From: CAYTTA01 sp964440655
GTDB taxonomy: Bacteria; Bacteroidota; Rhodothermia; Balneolales; Balneolaceae
Reading direction: 5' to 3'
Length of the DNA stretch: 21,889 nucleotides
NCBI GenBank assembly: GCA_964440655.1
Contig: CAYTTA010000043.1
Span: 1-21,889 of the forward strand
How positions within the stretch are numbered: the stretch's first letter is position 1; each line of letters opens with the position of its first letter. Positions 1-7,616 of this stretch are shown one piece after another. Position numbers and translations under genes: made by a program. Under the pieces are notes generated by a model. That model saw nothing but the letters and a program-made list of their open reading frames with translations. It made no database searches and was not told the DNA's origin.

Positions 1-1752
1 CCCTACCCCGGGAATCTGCGTCAGTTCTGTCTGCAACGTCCGGACCGACCGTTTTCTTTTGTGATAGGTAATAGCAAATCGATGCGCTTCATCCCGGACC
101 CTCTGCAGCAGTTTCAGGGCGGGGGAAGTTTTGGGGATCATCACCGGATCGGCACTCTCCGGCAGATAGACCTCCTCCAGACGTTTGGCCAACCCGACGA
201 TCTCGGGATGATCCCGGTAGCCGATCTCCTCAAGCGCCTCCAGCGCCGCATTGAGTTGTCCCCTTCCCCCATCGATCACAATGAGATCGGGTGGCTGCAA
301 TCCCTCCTGAATCACCCTCCGGTAGCGGCGGCTCACCACCTCCTTCATCGAGGCATAGTCATCGGGCCCGACGACCGAGCGGATGGCGAATCTCTTGTAT
401 TCACTCTTCCGGGGAGCCGCATCCACAAAGGTCACCATGGAAGCGACCGGGTCGCTCCCCTGGATGTTGGAGTTGTCAAAACACTCAACCCGTCGCGGCA
501 GCCGCTGCAGGCGCAGGTACTCCTTCAGATCCCGGACCGATTTGGGGATCCGGTCCTGCTCCGCCTTCGCCTTTTCACGCTGACGCTCGCCAAGCAGAAG
601 ATCGGCATTGGCCACAGCCATATTCACCAGATGCTTCTTCTCCCCGATTTTTGGCACATGGATGGGAACCTTCCTTCCGAGCTGCTCCCAGAGATACTCC
701 GAAAGCGGATTGGGGTCCGGCATCTCGTGGCTCAGATAGACCTCATCGGGAATGGCTCCGGCATACTGTCCGGTGTAGTACTCCTCCGCGAAGGACTGGA
801 CCATCTCGCCGGGGGTGGAGTCCCCGATATTCCTTAGATAGCGGTGAAACTTTCCGACCAGTTTCCCCTCGCGGATCTTCATAAGGACCCCGCATGCCTC
901 TCCGATCTCCCGGTCCCAGGATACGGCAAAGAGATCGCGGTTCACCTGGCGGTCCGCCACCATCTTCATCCGCTGATTGTATTTGGAGAGCGATTCGATC
1001 GAATCCCGCTTCTCCGCCGCCTGCTCAAATGCCAGCGCATCGGCCGCTATCTCCATCTCCTCCTTCAGCTGGCGGATCAGCTCTTCCGTCTTTCCGTTGA
1101 GCATCCGCTCGACCTTCTCCATGATCTCCTTATACTCCTCCAGATCCCGGTCGCCGGAACAGCTCTGAAGGTAGCGGTTGAAACAGGACCGCCATCTCGG
1201 CACCCCCCGGGTCTTGTCCACCATGCGGGAGGAGACGGCGCAGGTGCAGAGCCCGAAGGTGGCACGGATCGTGTCCAGCATGCGGCGCATATGCCCTACA
1301 TGGTCGTAGGGGCCGAAGTATCGGCTTCCATCCTGCAGTACGGTGCGTGTAGGGAAGACACGGGGGCGTTCATCGGCTGTAAAACAGATGTAGGGATAGC
1401 TCTTGTCATCCCGGTACATGATGTTGTACCGTGGATGGAGCTTCTTGATGAGATGGTTCTCCAGGATAAGCGCCTCCGATTCCGAATCGGTAACGATCAC
1501 CTCCAGATCGTCAATCTTGGAGACCATGAGCCGGATGCGGCCGTCATGATTGGCGGACTCCCGAAAGTAGGAACGGACTCTGGTGCGCAGCCTTTTCGCT
1601 TTCCCCACATAGAGGACCGTGCGGTTTTTATCAAAAAACTGATAAACTCCGGGAGACTGAGGAAGATGATCTATCTTTTCCCGAAGTTTTTCTTCCGGCA
1701 ATTCCGGCCGGACAGACGGCTGATTCTCCATTCCCCAATTTTCCTGTTCCAT
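1..1752 (-). CDS. uvrC: UvrABC excinuclease subunit C (3' end beyond window)
   Basis: UvrC makes the dual incisions on either side of bulky DNA lesions during nucleotide excision repair, working with UvrA and UvrB in the cytoplasm. Translating the minus strand from the ATG at 1752 gives 584 codons with no stop before the window edge. The N-terminal GIY-YIG nuclease domain is clear (SPGVYQFF, then LYVGKAKRLRTRV, then the SESEALILENHLIKKLHPRYN stretch). A UVR-type UvrB-binding helix lies near residues 225-255 (ALAFEQAAEKRD). The C-terminal RNase H-like endonuclease is marked by ECFDNSNIQGSDPVASMV and LIVIDGGRGQL. The last visible residues, TQIPGVG, are the start of the helix-hairpin-helix domain, so only a short C-terminal piece is missing. 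A second in-frame ATG lies seven codons downstream. The first ATG overlaps the start codon of the divergent pseudouridine synthase gene. Confidence 0.97.
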   Translation of the reverse strand, partial: MEQENWGMENQPSVRPELPEEKLREKIDHLPQSPGVYQFFDKNRTVLYVGKAKRLRTRVRSYFRESANHDGRIRLMVSKIDDLEVIVTDSESEALILENHLIKKLHPRYNIMYRDDKSYPYICFTADERPRVFPTRTVLQDGSRYFGPYDHVGHMRRMLDTIRATFGLCTCAVSSRMVDKTRGVPRWRSCFNRYLQSCSGDRDLEEYKEIMEKVERMLNGKTEELIRQLKEEMEIAADALAFEQAAEKRDSIESLSKYNQRMKMVADRQVNRDLFAVSWDREIGEACGVLMKIREGKLVGKFHRYLRNIGDSTPGEMVQSFAEEYYTGQYAGAIPDEVYLSHEMPDPNPLSEYLWEQLGRKVPIHVPKIGEKKHLVNMAVANADLLLGERQREKAKAEQDRIPKSVRDLKEYLRLQRLPRRVECFDNSNIQGSDPVASMVTFVDAAPRKSEYKRFAIRSVVGPDDYASMKEVVSRRYRRVIQEGLQPPDLIVIDGGRGQLNAALEALEEIGYRDHPEIVGLAKRLEEVYLPESADPVMIPKTSPALKLLQRVRDEAHRFAITYHKRKRSVRTLQTELTQIPGVG

Positions 1753-2458
1753 GCTCGATAGGATCCCAGTTCCCGGCACCTCACAGCAGATTGCGGTCCT
1801 CTATGAGGACAATCATCTTCTCATTGTGGAAAAACCGGTAAATCTTCTCACCCAGGGAGACCGGACGGGCGATGCGGACCTGCTCACTCTTTGCAAAAAA
1901 TGGCTCAAAGAGAAATATAACAAACCCGGTAACGTCTTTTTGGGTCTGGTACACCGGCTCGACCGGCCGGTAGGCGGTCTCCTGGCACTGGCTAAAACGT
2001 CCCGGGCCGCTGCCAGATTGTCCGAACAGGTTCGCGACCGGACCTTCCGGAAGTTCTATCTGGCGGTGGTCCATGGTGAAACTCCCCCCAACGGAGTGCT
2101 GGTCCACTGGCTGGCCAAGGATCCCGCCGCCAACCTCGTGAAAACGGCGGGACCCCACGAAAAGCTGGCAAAGAAGGCGGAACTGACCTATGTTCGGCAA
2201 GCCGTGAATCCGGAGCGGGATCTTTCGCTGGTACAGATCCAGCTTATCACAGGAAGAGCCCATCAGATCCGGGTCCAGTTCTCGGCAGAGGGGCATCCGC
2301 TCTATGGCGATGCGAAATATGGAAGGTCCGATTCCCGCGCACAGACCCCGGCACTTTTTGCTACAAAAATTGCCTTCAGACATCCGGTGCGGGACACGAT
2401 TGTACGATTCGATTCAGAGCCTCCGGCGGCCGAACCCTGGAGCTGGTTCAGGCGGTAA
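1751..2458 (+). CDS. RluA-family pseudouridine synthase
   Basis: This 235-residue enzyme converts specific uridines of rRNA or tRNA to pseudouridine. The conserved core starts at residue 14 (IAVLYEDNHLLIVEKP). The catalytic motif is HRLDRPVGGLLALAKT with Asp71. The C-terminal RNA-binding motif ITGRAHQIRVQ and the following GHPLYGDAKYG are typical of the RluA superfamily. There is no N-terminal S4 domain, so it is the short form, and the exact target (RluA, RluC, TruC or another) cannot be read from sequence alone. No good Shine-Dalgarno sequence precedes the ATG, which lies inside the start codon of divergent uvrC. A true start slightly downstream is unlikely, because no other ATG precedes the conserved core. 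A GGGTG/CACCC hairpin at 2520-2532 lies downstream but lacks a T-tract. Confidence 0.93.
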   Translation: MLDRIPVPGTSQQIAVLYEDNHLLIVEKPVNLLTQGDRTGDADLLTLCKKWLKEKYNKPGNVFLGLVHRLDRPVGGLLALAKTSRAAARLSEQVRDRTFRKFYLAVVHGETPPNGVLVHWLAKDPAANLVKTAGPHEKLAKKAELTYVRQAVNPERDLSLVQIQLITGRAHQIRVQFSAEGHPLYGDAKYGRSDSRAQTPALFATKIAFRHPVRDTIVRFDSEPPAAEPWSWFRR

Positions 2459-2763
2459 GCCGATGTGTTCCAGCTTTTGGCGGAGCGATTTATTCTCCAC
2501 CCTTTGCGGTTTCGGGTCAGGGTGCTACACCCCTGTTGGCGGCCCCCCTGTTTCATGAATGATCGCAAATGGATTATGGTTTGAATAATGGACCGATCGC
2601 GACGATATTGTGACGAATACTCTTCGACGATCACTTTATCGATCTTTATCGCAGAATTTGAAGCGTTTCAGCTGTGGCAGAAGTGTGGCAGAGCTGTGGC
2701 AGCCCGGATGAAAACCTCGTATTTACTACGGCAGAAAGTTCAATAATCTTTTCACGATAAAAC
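2459..2763. other. Intergenic region with small hairpin and 11-bp-pitch repeat
   Basis: No credible gene lies here. A short hairpin, GGGTG-CTA-CACCC at 2520-2532, may end rluA-family transcription, although no T-run follows. At 2673-2702 the octamer TGTGGCAG occurs three times, at 2673, 2684 and 2695, exactly 11 bp apart. This is 62 bp upstream of the next start codon and could be a regulator site for the small downstream gene. No promoter consensus is certain. Confidence 0.5.
2673..2702 (+). repeat. Three direct copies of TGTGGCAG, 11-bp pitch
   Basis: The copies start at 2673, 2684 and 2695 and are identical over eight bases. Their spacing is about one helical turn, so a bound protein would contact one face of the DNA. 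They lie upstream of the anti-sigma-like gene at 2764. Operator function is inferred only from position and spacing. Confidence 0.55.
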
Positions 2764-3006
2764 ATGCATCAATTGGACAGGCAGCGGGCTCTGGAGATGG
2801 TATCCGCGGTGGTGGACGGCGAGGCTCCTCCGACAAAGCAACTCGCCTTCATGGCCTTTATCCGGAAGGATCCGGAGGTTCGCCGTGAGTATGAAATACA
2901 GAGGAAGATGAAACGGGCAGTCCAGACTCACTGCAAGAAGGTGAACGCCCCGGAACATCTTCGGGAGCGCATATTCCGGCTCCTGGAGAGTGAAGCCACT
3001 CCCTAG
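2764..3006 (+). CDS. Small anti-sigma-factor-like protein without zinc ligands
   Basis: This 80-residue soluble protein has the layout of the N-terminal anti-sigma (ZAS-like) fold. It shows ALEMVSAVVDGEAPP near residues 9-23, then FIRKDPEVRREYEIQRKMKRAV at 32-53, then the C-terminal signature NAPEHLRERIFRLLE at 61-75. In classical zinc-binding anti-sigma factors the middle helix carries a His-x3-Cys-x2-Cys motif. Here the equivalent stretch reads RKDPEVRREY and has no Cys or His, so zinc binding is not expected. No ECF sigma-factor gene lies nearby, so it is an orphan in this window. The assignment is by overall pattern; binding to a sigma factor is inferred. It converges with rmuC. Confidence 0.6.
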   Translation: MHQLDRQRALEMVSAVVDGEAPPTKQLAFMAFIRKDPEVRREYEIQRKMKRAVQTHCKKVNAPEHLRERIFRLLESEATP

Positions 3007-3050
3007 AAGTCATCATTCCCTAGATGTCATCACTCCATGGACGGTGCCCC

Positions 3051-3131
3051 TTCGTGACGGTGCCGCTTCTTGACCAGAGCCGTTTCCTGACGGCGCCGCT
3101 TACTGACAGCACCACTTCCTGACAGCGCCAC
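3051..3131. repeat. Imperfect 16-17-bp tandem repeat between convergent genes
   Basis: Five consecutive units start at 3051, 3067, 3084, 3100 and 3116. Each follows the pattern TTCnTGACnGnGCCnC, and four are 16 bp long while one is 17 bp. A sixth, weaker unit precedes them at about 3036 (ATGGACGGTGCCCC). The array fills the 136-bp gap between the ends of the anti-sigma-like gene and rmuC. It does not form a coding frame. Confidence 0.75.
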
Positions 3132-3142
3132 AATCACCACCT

Positions 3143-4504
3143 CTAGACGGCACCACTTCCGCCGTTTTCACCCCCCGACCCGCTCCATGATCCCTCTGCA
3201 AGAGGCAGGTTTTCGGGCTCTGCGAGGTCGCCGGACTCCAGATCGATCATCTCCTCCGGCAGTTTCTTGGTGGTACGGGCACCGAGCGTACGGAGCATCT
3301 CTACCTGCCGCACCAGATTTCCGGACCCCGTCTGAAGCCTTCCCATCGCTGCATCATAGCTCTTCCGGGTCTGCTCCAGGCGCATTCCGATCTCCTTCAG
3401 ACTCTCCACAAAGAGAACGAACTTGTCATAGAGAGCCCCGCCTCGTGAGGCGATCTGCTGGGCGTTCCGGTTCTGATACTCCTGCTTCCAGACATTCTCG
3501 ATGGTGGCGAGGGTCGCCAGAAGCGTGGTGGGGCTCACCAGAATAATGTTGCGCTCGAATGCTTCGTTGTAAAGATCCGGATCGGCCTGCATCGCCGCGG
3601 CAAATGCCGGCTCCACCGGAATGAACATCAGAACAAAATCAGGGCTCTGGATTCCGTAGAGGTTCTGGTAGTTTTTCTCGCTCAGCCCCCTCACGTGTGC
3701 CCGGATGGAGGAGACATGGCTTCGCAGTGCACTCTCCCTCTCCTCGGGATCATCCGAAAGTGCATGGCGCTCGAAGGCAACAAGGGAGACCTTGGCATCG
3801 ATGACCAGATGCTTCCGGTCCGGCAGGTTGACAATTACATCCGGCTGCAGACGGCGGCCGTCCGGAGTGGTGAAGCTCTGCTGGATCTCATACTCCCTCC
3901 CTTTCTCCAGCCCGGAACGCTCCAGAATCCTTTGTAGAACCACCTCTCCCCAGTTCCCCTGCGTTTTCGTATCCCCTTTCAGAGCACGGGTCAGATTCTT
4001 CGCCTCTTCCGCCATGTTCTGATTAAGATCCTGAAGCATCTTCAGATGCTGCTGCAGGGCGCTTCTTCCCCGGATATCCTCCTTCTGGCCCTCTTCCACT
4101 TTCTTGCGGAACTCCTCGATCTTCTGTCCAAGCGGTTTGAGCAGCTGATCGAGCTTCTCCCGGTTCTGCTCGGTAAACCGTTTCGAATTGTCTTCCAGGA
4201 TCTTGTTCGCCAGATTCTCAAACCGCTCGCGGAGACGCTCCTCCATGGTCTCCGCCTCCTTCTTCTGCTCTTCCAGCCGCACGGTCAGATTCCGGAAGTC
4301 CGACTCCAGGGCAACCAGGCTCTTCTCCGCCTCGTTGGCCCGGAGAGTCTCCCGTTCCAGCGCCTCTTTCGCCTCCTGAAGCTGGAGAATGAGAGCATCG
4401 CACCGCTCTTCAACGGCAGCCTGCCCGCTCTTCCCAGCCACTCTGCCTGCCATGAAGGCCGCTGCGACCGCCCCCAGCACAACGATTATCCCGATCAGTT
4501 CCAT
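3143..4504 (-). CDS. rmuC: RmuC-family DNA recombination protein
   Basis: This 453-residue protein has the full RmuC layout. An N-terminal membrane anchor (about residues 3-20, IIVVLGAVAAAFMAG) is followed by a long coiled coil (about 30-135). The conserved PD-(D/E)XK-like RmuC domain follows, with GDTKTQGNWGEVVLQRILERSGL near 178-200, then QPDVIVNLPDRKHLVIDAKVSL, then YQNLYGIQSPDFVLMFIPVEPAF, then ATIENVWKQEYQNRNAQQIA. Members limit DNA rearrangements between inverted repeats in E. coli; the biochemical activity is not firmly settled. The C-terminal ~35 residues are acidic, then Gly/Ser-rich (SWSGSGGENGGSG). It is convergent with the small gene at 2764. Confidence 0.95.
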   Translation of the reverse strand: MELIGIIVVLGAVAAAFMAGRVAGKSGQAAVEERCDALILQLQEAKEALERETLRANEAEKSLVALESDFRNLTVRLEEQKKEAETMEERLRERFENLANKILEDNSKRFTEQNREKLDQLLKPLGQKIEEFRKKVEEGQKEDIRGRSALQQHLKMLQDLNQNMAEEAKNLTRALKGDTKTQGNWGEVVLQRILERSGLEKGREYEIQQSFTTPDGRRLQPDVIVNLPDRKHLVIDAKVSLVAFERHALSDDPEERESALRSHVSSIRAHVRGLSEKNYQNLYGIQSPDFVLMFIPVEPAFAAAMQADPDLYNEAFERNIILVSPTTLLATLATIENVWKQEYQNRNAQQIASRGGALYDKFVLFVESLKEIGMRLEQTRKSYDAAMGRLQTGSGNLVRQVEMLRTLGARTTKKLPEEMIDLESGDLAEPENLPLAEGSWSGSGGENGGSGAV

Positions 4505-4743
4505 TACTTTACCTCCGTTACTTCTTTATCAATTTCAGTTCGGGCGTTCTCATAATTCTGTTTCGAGTCTGCCCCGAAAAGTGAGTATAGAGCGGCGGAG
4601 TGACAACCCATGTCACCCATGAGAATAATTTGCCTGTGCAAACAAGAGTGCTTCACATTGGCGGGCTGATATGCGGGAGCGGATCTTTTCCCGGAAATAT
4701 TCAACAACCAGAGTGCCGATACCGGGCTGTTTATGCCCTGGGA
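4505..4743. other. Intergenic region upstream of rmuC
   Basis: This 239-bp stretch separates two minus-strand genes and should hold the rmuC promoter. An inverted repeat GTGACA-ACCCA-TGTCAC at 4600-4616 is the most obvious element, about 100 bp upstream of the rmuC start. It may be an operator or a short hairpin. No terminator with a T-run follows the creatininase gene. Confidence 0.4.
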
Positions 4744-5505
4744 CTATTCATAAAGGTCGTCGGGGTCCGCCGCGGCAAGATCAATGAAAAATTCCGAGAG
4801 TCTGGAAGTGAGATCCTCAAAATAGCGTTTCCCCTTCTCGGCGCTGGCCGCCGCCGGATTGCCTACGCCGGTATCCTGGCTGATCTCCGACCACTTCCGT
4901 TCCGCCCAGGCCCACCCTTCACGAAAAGCCCTCACCTTGAAGGCTCTCTGCGACCCGCTGCCCGCCTCTCGGAGCGGAAGGACCAGATCGGGCCGGAGAT
5001 GCATCATCAGGCTGGTCTCCAGCTCCCCGGCATGATCACCCGGCTCGTCAAAATAGCGTTCATTCTCCATCATGGCGAACCAGGTGCAGACCGAGATAAA
5101 GATATCGGGCCATGCCACCCCGGCCTCCCGGACAATGGCCTTGAAATCGTTCCCCCCGTGCCCGTTCAGGATGAGCAGCTTCCGGAATCCCTGCAGATCG
5201 AGCACCTCCAGAATGTCATGCAGAACCGCTGCCTGCGTGCTCGGATGCATGTTGATGTCCAGGCGGATGTCCATCTGGCCGGTGTTGACCCCGAAGGGAA
5301 TGCAGGGAAGAACCATGATCCTCGCCCCCTTCTCCCACGCCTTGCGGGCCGCTTCGGCGGCAATCATCTCCACCTGATAGTTGTCGGTCGCATAGGGGAG
5401 GTGGTAGTTGTGGGCTTCAGTCGCCCCCCACGGAAGAATGACCAGGTCGATCGGCTGCTGCCGAATGTTTTTCCAGTTGCTCTCCGCCAGGATGTAGGGT
5501 CTCAT
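4744..5505 (-). CDS. Creatininase-family amidohydrolase
   Basis: Creatininase-family enzymes are cytoplasmic metal-dependent hydrolases of cyclic or linear amides. The metal-binding motifs are all visible: LPWGATEAHNYHLPYATDNY near residues 25-44 (Glu30, His32, Asp41), then LILNGHGGND (His116), then DHAGELETS near 157-165. I chose the ATG at 5505 (MRPYILAES, 253 residues) because the family normally starts just before this point. An upstream ATG at 5553 would add 16 basic residues with no family counterpart. The true substrate is unknown; relatives include creatininase, MftE and riboflavin-pathway amidohydrolases. It is divergent from the oxidoreductase at 5702, and no genes for creatine breakdown are nearby. 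Confidence 0.9.
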   Translation of the reverse strand: MRPYILAESNWKNIRQQPIDLVILPWGATEAHNYHLPYATDNYQVEMIAAEAARKAWEKGARIMVLPCIPFGVNTGQMDIRLDINMHPSTQAAVLHDILEVLDLQGFRKLLILNGHGGNDFKAIVREAGVAWPDIFISVCTWFAMMENERYFDEPGDHAGELETSLMMHLRPDLVLPLREAGSGSQRAFKVRAFREGWAWAERKWSEISQDTGVGNPAAASAEKGKRYFEDLTSRLSEFFIDLAAADPDDLYE

Positions 5506-5628
5506 CGTCTTGTTCCTTGTCAGGGTTTGGAAGGGTCTGCCGCTTCTGGACATCCATGTTGAGAAGAAATGGTGTCAGTTTCAAGCGGGATCGCTATCTT
5601 CGCGAAAAGCCGGACCGGCCTCCGTCCC

Positions 5629-5650
5629 GCAGAAGTTACGCAGAAGTTAC
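5629..5650. repeat. 11-bp perfect tandem duplication in a divergent promoter region
   Basis: The sequence GCAGAAGTTAC occurs twice head to tail, at 5629-5639 and 5640-5650. It lies in the 196-bp region between the divergent creatininase and oxidoreductase genes, about 50 bp upstream of the latter. It could be an operator or a replication-slippage product. Confidence 0.6.
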
Positions 5651-5701
5651 GCCAACCGGCTTCAACAGACACCGGAAGCAAGACTCCGAAATCCCTCTCC
5701 A

Positions 5702-6667
5702 ATGGACACCATCTCACTCGGTGTGGTGGGCACGGCCCGGATCGCACTCGAAACCGTGATCCCGGCCATGCAGAAGTGCAGGCACCTCAAGGTTTCGGCC
5801 ATCGCATCCCGCGATGCGGAGAAAGCCTCCGCGGCAGCCGGCCGGCTGGGTATTCCCCGCTCCTACGGCTCCTACAGCCGCCTTCTGGAAGATCCCGCCA
5901 TCGATGCCGTCTACATTCCGCTTCCCAACCACCTTCATGTCCCCTGGGCGATCCGCGCCCTTCAGGCAGGGAAGCATGTGTTGTGTGAAAAACCGCTCGG
6001 ACTTTCCGCTTCCGAGGTGGATCAGCTTCTGGAGGTCTCGCGGGATTTTCCCGAACTGAAGGTGACCGAAGCATTCATGTACCGCCATCATCCCCGGTGG
6101 AGGAGCACGCTTGAACTGATCCGGGATGATGCCATCGGCCATGTCCACTCCATCGTCACCACCTTCTCCTATCACAACGACGACCCCTCCAACATCCGCA
6201 ACCACGCCCGGATGGGCGGAGGAGCCCTGATGGATATCGGCTGCTATCCGGTCTCCCTCTCCCGCTTTCTCTTCGGCCGGGAACCGGACCGGACCGTCGG
6301 GGTAGTGCAGATCGATCCGGTCTTCAAGGTGGACCGGCTCGCATCGGGCATTCTCGATTTCACCACCGGCACCTCGCTCTTTACCTGCTCCGGCCGCTCC
6401 TGCCGGGATCAGCATGTGAAGATTGTAGGAGAACGGGGGATGATCGAGATGGATCAACCCTTCCGCCCCAGCGTCACTGAACCGACAAGGCTGCTTGTCA
6501 CGAGGGAAGATAAACTTCAGGTTCTTGATTTCGATCCCTGCGATCAGTTCACCATCCAGGGAGACCGGTTCGCCCTTGCCATTCTGGAGGACCGGCCGGT
6601 GGAAGTCCCTCTGGAAGACTCCCTGAAGAACATGAAGATCCTGGATGCGTTGAAAAAGGGTTCGTGA
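5702..6667 (+). CDS. Gfo/Idh/MocA-family NAD(P)-dependent oxidoreductase
   Basis: This 321-residue protein has an N-terminal Rossmann fold (LGVVGTARIA at residues 6-15) and the family motif HVLCEKPLG (92-100), whose Lys97 is the usual catalytic base in the EKP motif. The C-terminal substrate domain carries AFMYRHHPRW and GGGALMDIGCYPVSLSRFLFG. Family members oxidise or reduce sugars, inositols and related polyols in the cytoplasm. The substrate here cannot be predicted. The ATG at 5702 was chosen because the Rossmann motif begins five residues later, as in relatives; the frame is open further upstream to 5510, but that extension would cover the divergent promoter region. No sugar transporter or regulator accompanies it. 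Confidence 0.93.
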   Translation: MDTISLGVVGTARIALETVIPAMQKCRHLKVSAIASRDAEKASAAAGRLGIPRSYGSYSRLLEDPAIDAVYIPLPNHLHVPWAIRALQAGKHVLCEKPLGLSASEVDQLLEVSRDFPELKVTEAFMYRHHPRWRSTLELIRDDAIGHVHSIVTTFSYHNDDPSNIRNHARMGGGALMDIGCYPVSLSRFLFGREPDRTVGVVQIDPVFKVDRLASGILDFTTGTSLFTCSGRSCRDQHVKIVGERGMIEMDQPFRPSVTEPTRLLVTREDKLQVLDFDPCDQFTIQGDRFALAILEDRPVEVPLEDSLKNMKILDALKKGS

Positions 6668-7035
6668 GGGTTTGTGAGTATGGAATCCCGCCAACTCCTT
6701 ATAGAGTCCCCACTCCTCAACGATCCGAAGCGGTTCTCTGGCGGATCAGCGGAGACTCTGAGGGAAGACGGATGTTTTTTGCAGCGATTCAGATATATCC
6801 GATGGGACGCCCGTTACCGGTTCCATTTGCGCCACATTTTTTCCATATTGGAGTCCATCGGGCTCAGTAGCAGCAATCCATGCAGAGGTTTCCGGCATTC
6901 ACGTCCGCCGCACATTTCTCATTGAACATTTACTCGATTGCACTCAATTGTCCATCAATGGATCCATCAGAAACCGGATCTGTCCGAATGAGTTGAAAAA
7001 TCGTGAATCGAAAAACCCACGAATCACTACACCCC
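6668..7035. other. Intergenic region with candidate operator repeats
   Basis: No convincing gene was seen; an 83-codon open frame at 6674-6925 shows no protein-like pattern. The promoter-proximal part carries the direct and inverted repeats described at 6917-6962. The rest, about 6668-6900, holds no recognised element. Confidence 0.45.
6917..6962 (+). promoter_or_regulatory. Candidate operator upstream of the lipoprotein/TonB receptor pair
   Basis: ACTCGATTGC at 6932 and ACTCAATTGT at 6942 are near-identical 10-mers in direct tandem, and a related TCTCATTG lies at 6917. The same DNA contains the inverted repeat ATTG-CACT-CAAT (6937-6948) and the near-palindrome TCCAT-CA-ATGGA (6951-6962). 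The cluster is 75-120 bp upstream of the ATG at 7036. Because the downstream receptor resembles ZnuD, a metal-responsive repressor such as Zur or Fur is a reasonable but unproven guess. Confidence 0.35.
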
Positions 7036-7596
7036 ATGAAGCAACCTGTTGAGACAAGCGGTGTTATCAACCGAAATCAAAAATTCACATTTCATGGAAA
7101 AGGCCGGAAAACCGGCCTGGCACCCCTCTTCACTCTGGCGATAATCCTGCTGGCCCTGGCGTTCCAGGCGTGCCGGACCACCAGCTCGGACGACCATGGT
7201 CACCCGGATGACCTCTGGGGCGTGGCGCTGATGGGAGAAGAGAGCGAACTGGCCCGCCATTTCGGTGAAGAGGTGATCTACCCCGGCGAGCTTGAACATA
7301 TCGCACTGGCAGCCGGCGACACGCTGCGGATCTCACTCCGGTTCCTGACCGAAGACGGGGATGCCGTCGTTCCTGAAACGGATGATCATCAGCTCGATTG
7401 GGAGTTTCCGTCCGGAAGCTCCCCGGACGATCCCGTCTCCCTGGTCGAGGTGAGCCGGGATGAATCGGAAGAGTGGGGTCTGCTTGTACGGGGGATCCAG
7501 CCTGGTTCGGTTCAGATCCGGGTGATCCTCCTGCACGGGATCCAGGATCCCCATCCTGACTTTGTATCTCTGCCCTTTGTCCTGAAGATCGAATGA
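7036..7596 (+). CDS. Hypothetical lipoprotein upstream of a TonB receptor
   Basis: This 186-residue protein has a basic N-terminus, a hydrophobic segment (LAPLFTLAIILLALAFQAC) and a Cys that looks like a lipoprotein attachment site, though FQAC is a relaxed lipobox. The mature part begins RTTSSDDHGHPDD, a short Asp/His cluster, and is acidic with a beta-rich pattern (GDTLRISLRFL, GLLVRGIQPGSVQIRVILL) that suggests an immunoglobulin-like fold. A GTG start at 7003 in the same frame is possible and would add 11 residues. The receptor gene starts 20 bp downstream, so they are probably cotranscribed. I infer a periplasmic or surface lipoprotein that helps the receptor; no known family was recognised. 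Confidence 0.75.
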   Translation: MKQPVETSGVINRNQKFTFHGKGRKTGLAPLFTLAIILLALAFQACRTTSSDDHGHPDDLWGVALMGEESELARHFGEEVIYPGELEHIALAAGDTLRISLRFLTEDGDAVVPETDDHQLDWEFPSGSSPDDPVSLVEVSRDESEEWGLLVRGIQPGSVQIRVILLHGIQDPHPDFVSLPFVLKIE

Positions 7597-7616
7597 TTCG
7601 TTAAACCTTCTCATTC

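Noticed and set aside
61..1761. Two long plus-strand open frames (61-837 and 844-1761)
   Set aside because: They lie opposite uvrC, whose minus-strand translation matches the family throughout; the plus frames show no family pattern.
5714..6694. Long minus-strand frame
   Set aside because: It is opposite the Gfo/Idh/MocA oxidoreductase, which has clear Rossmann and EKP motifs.
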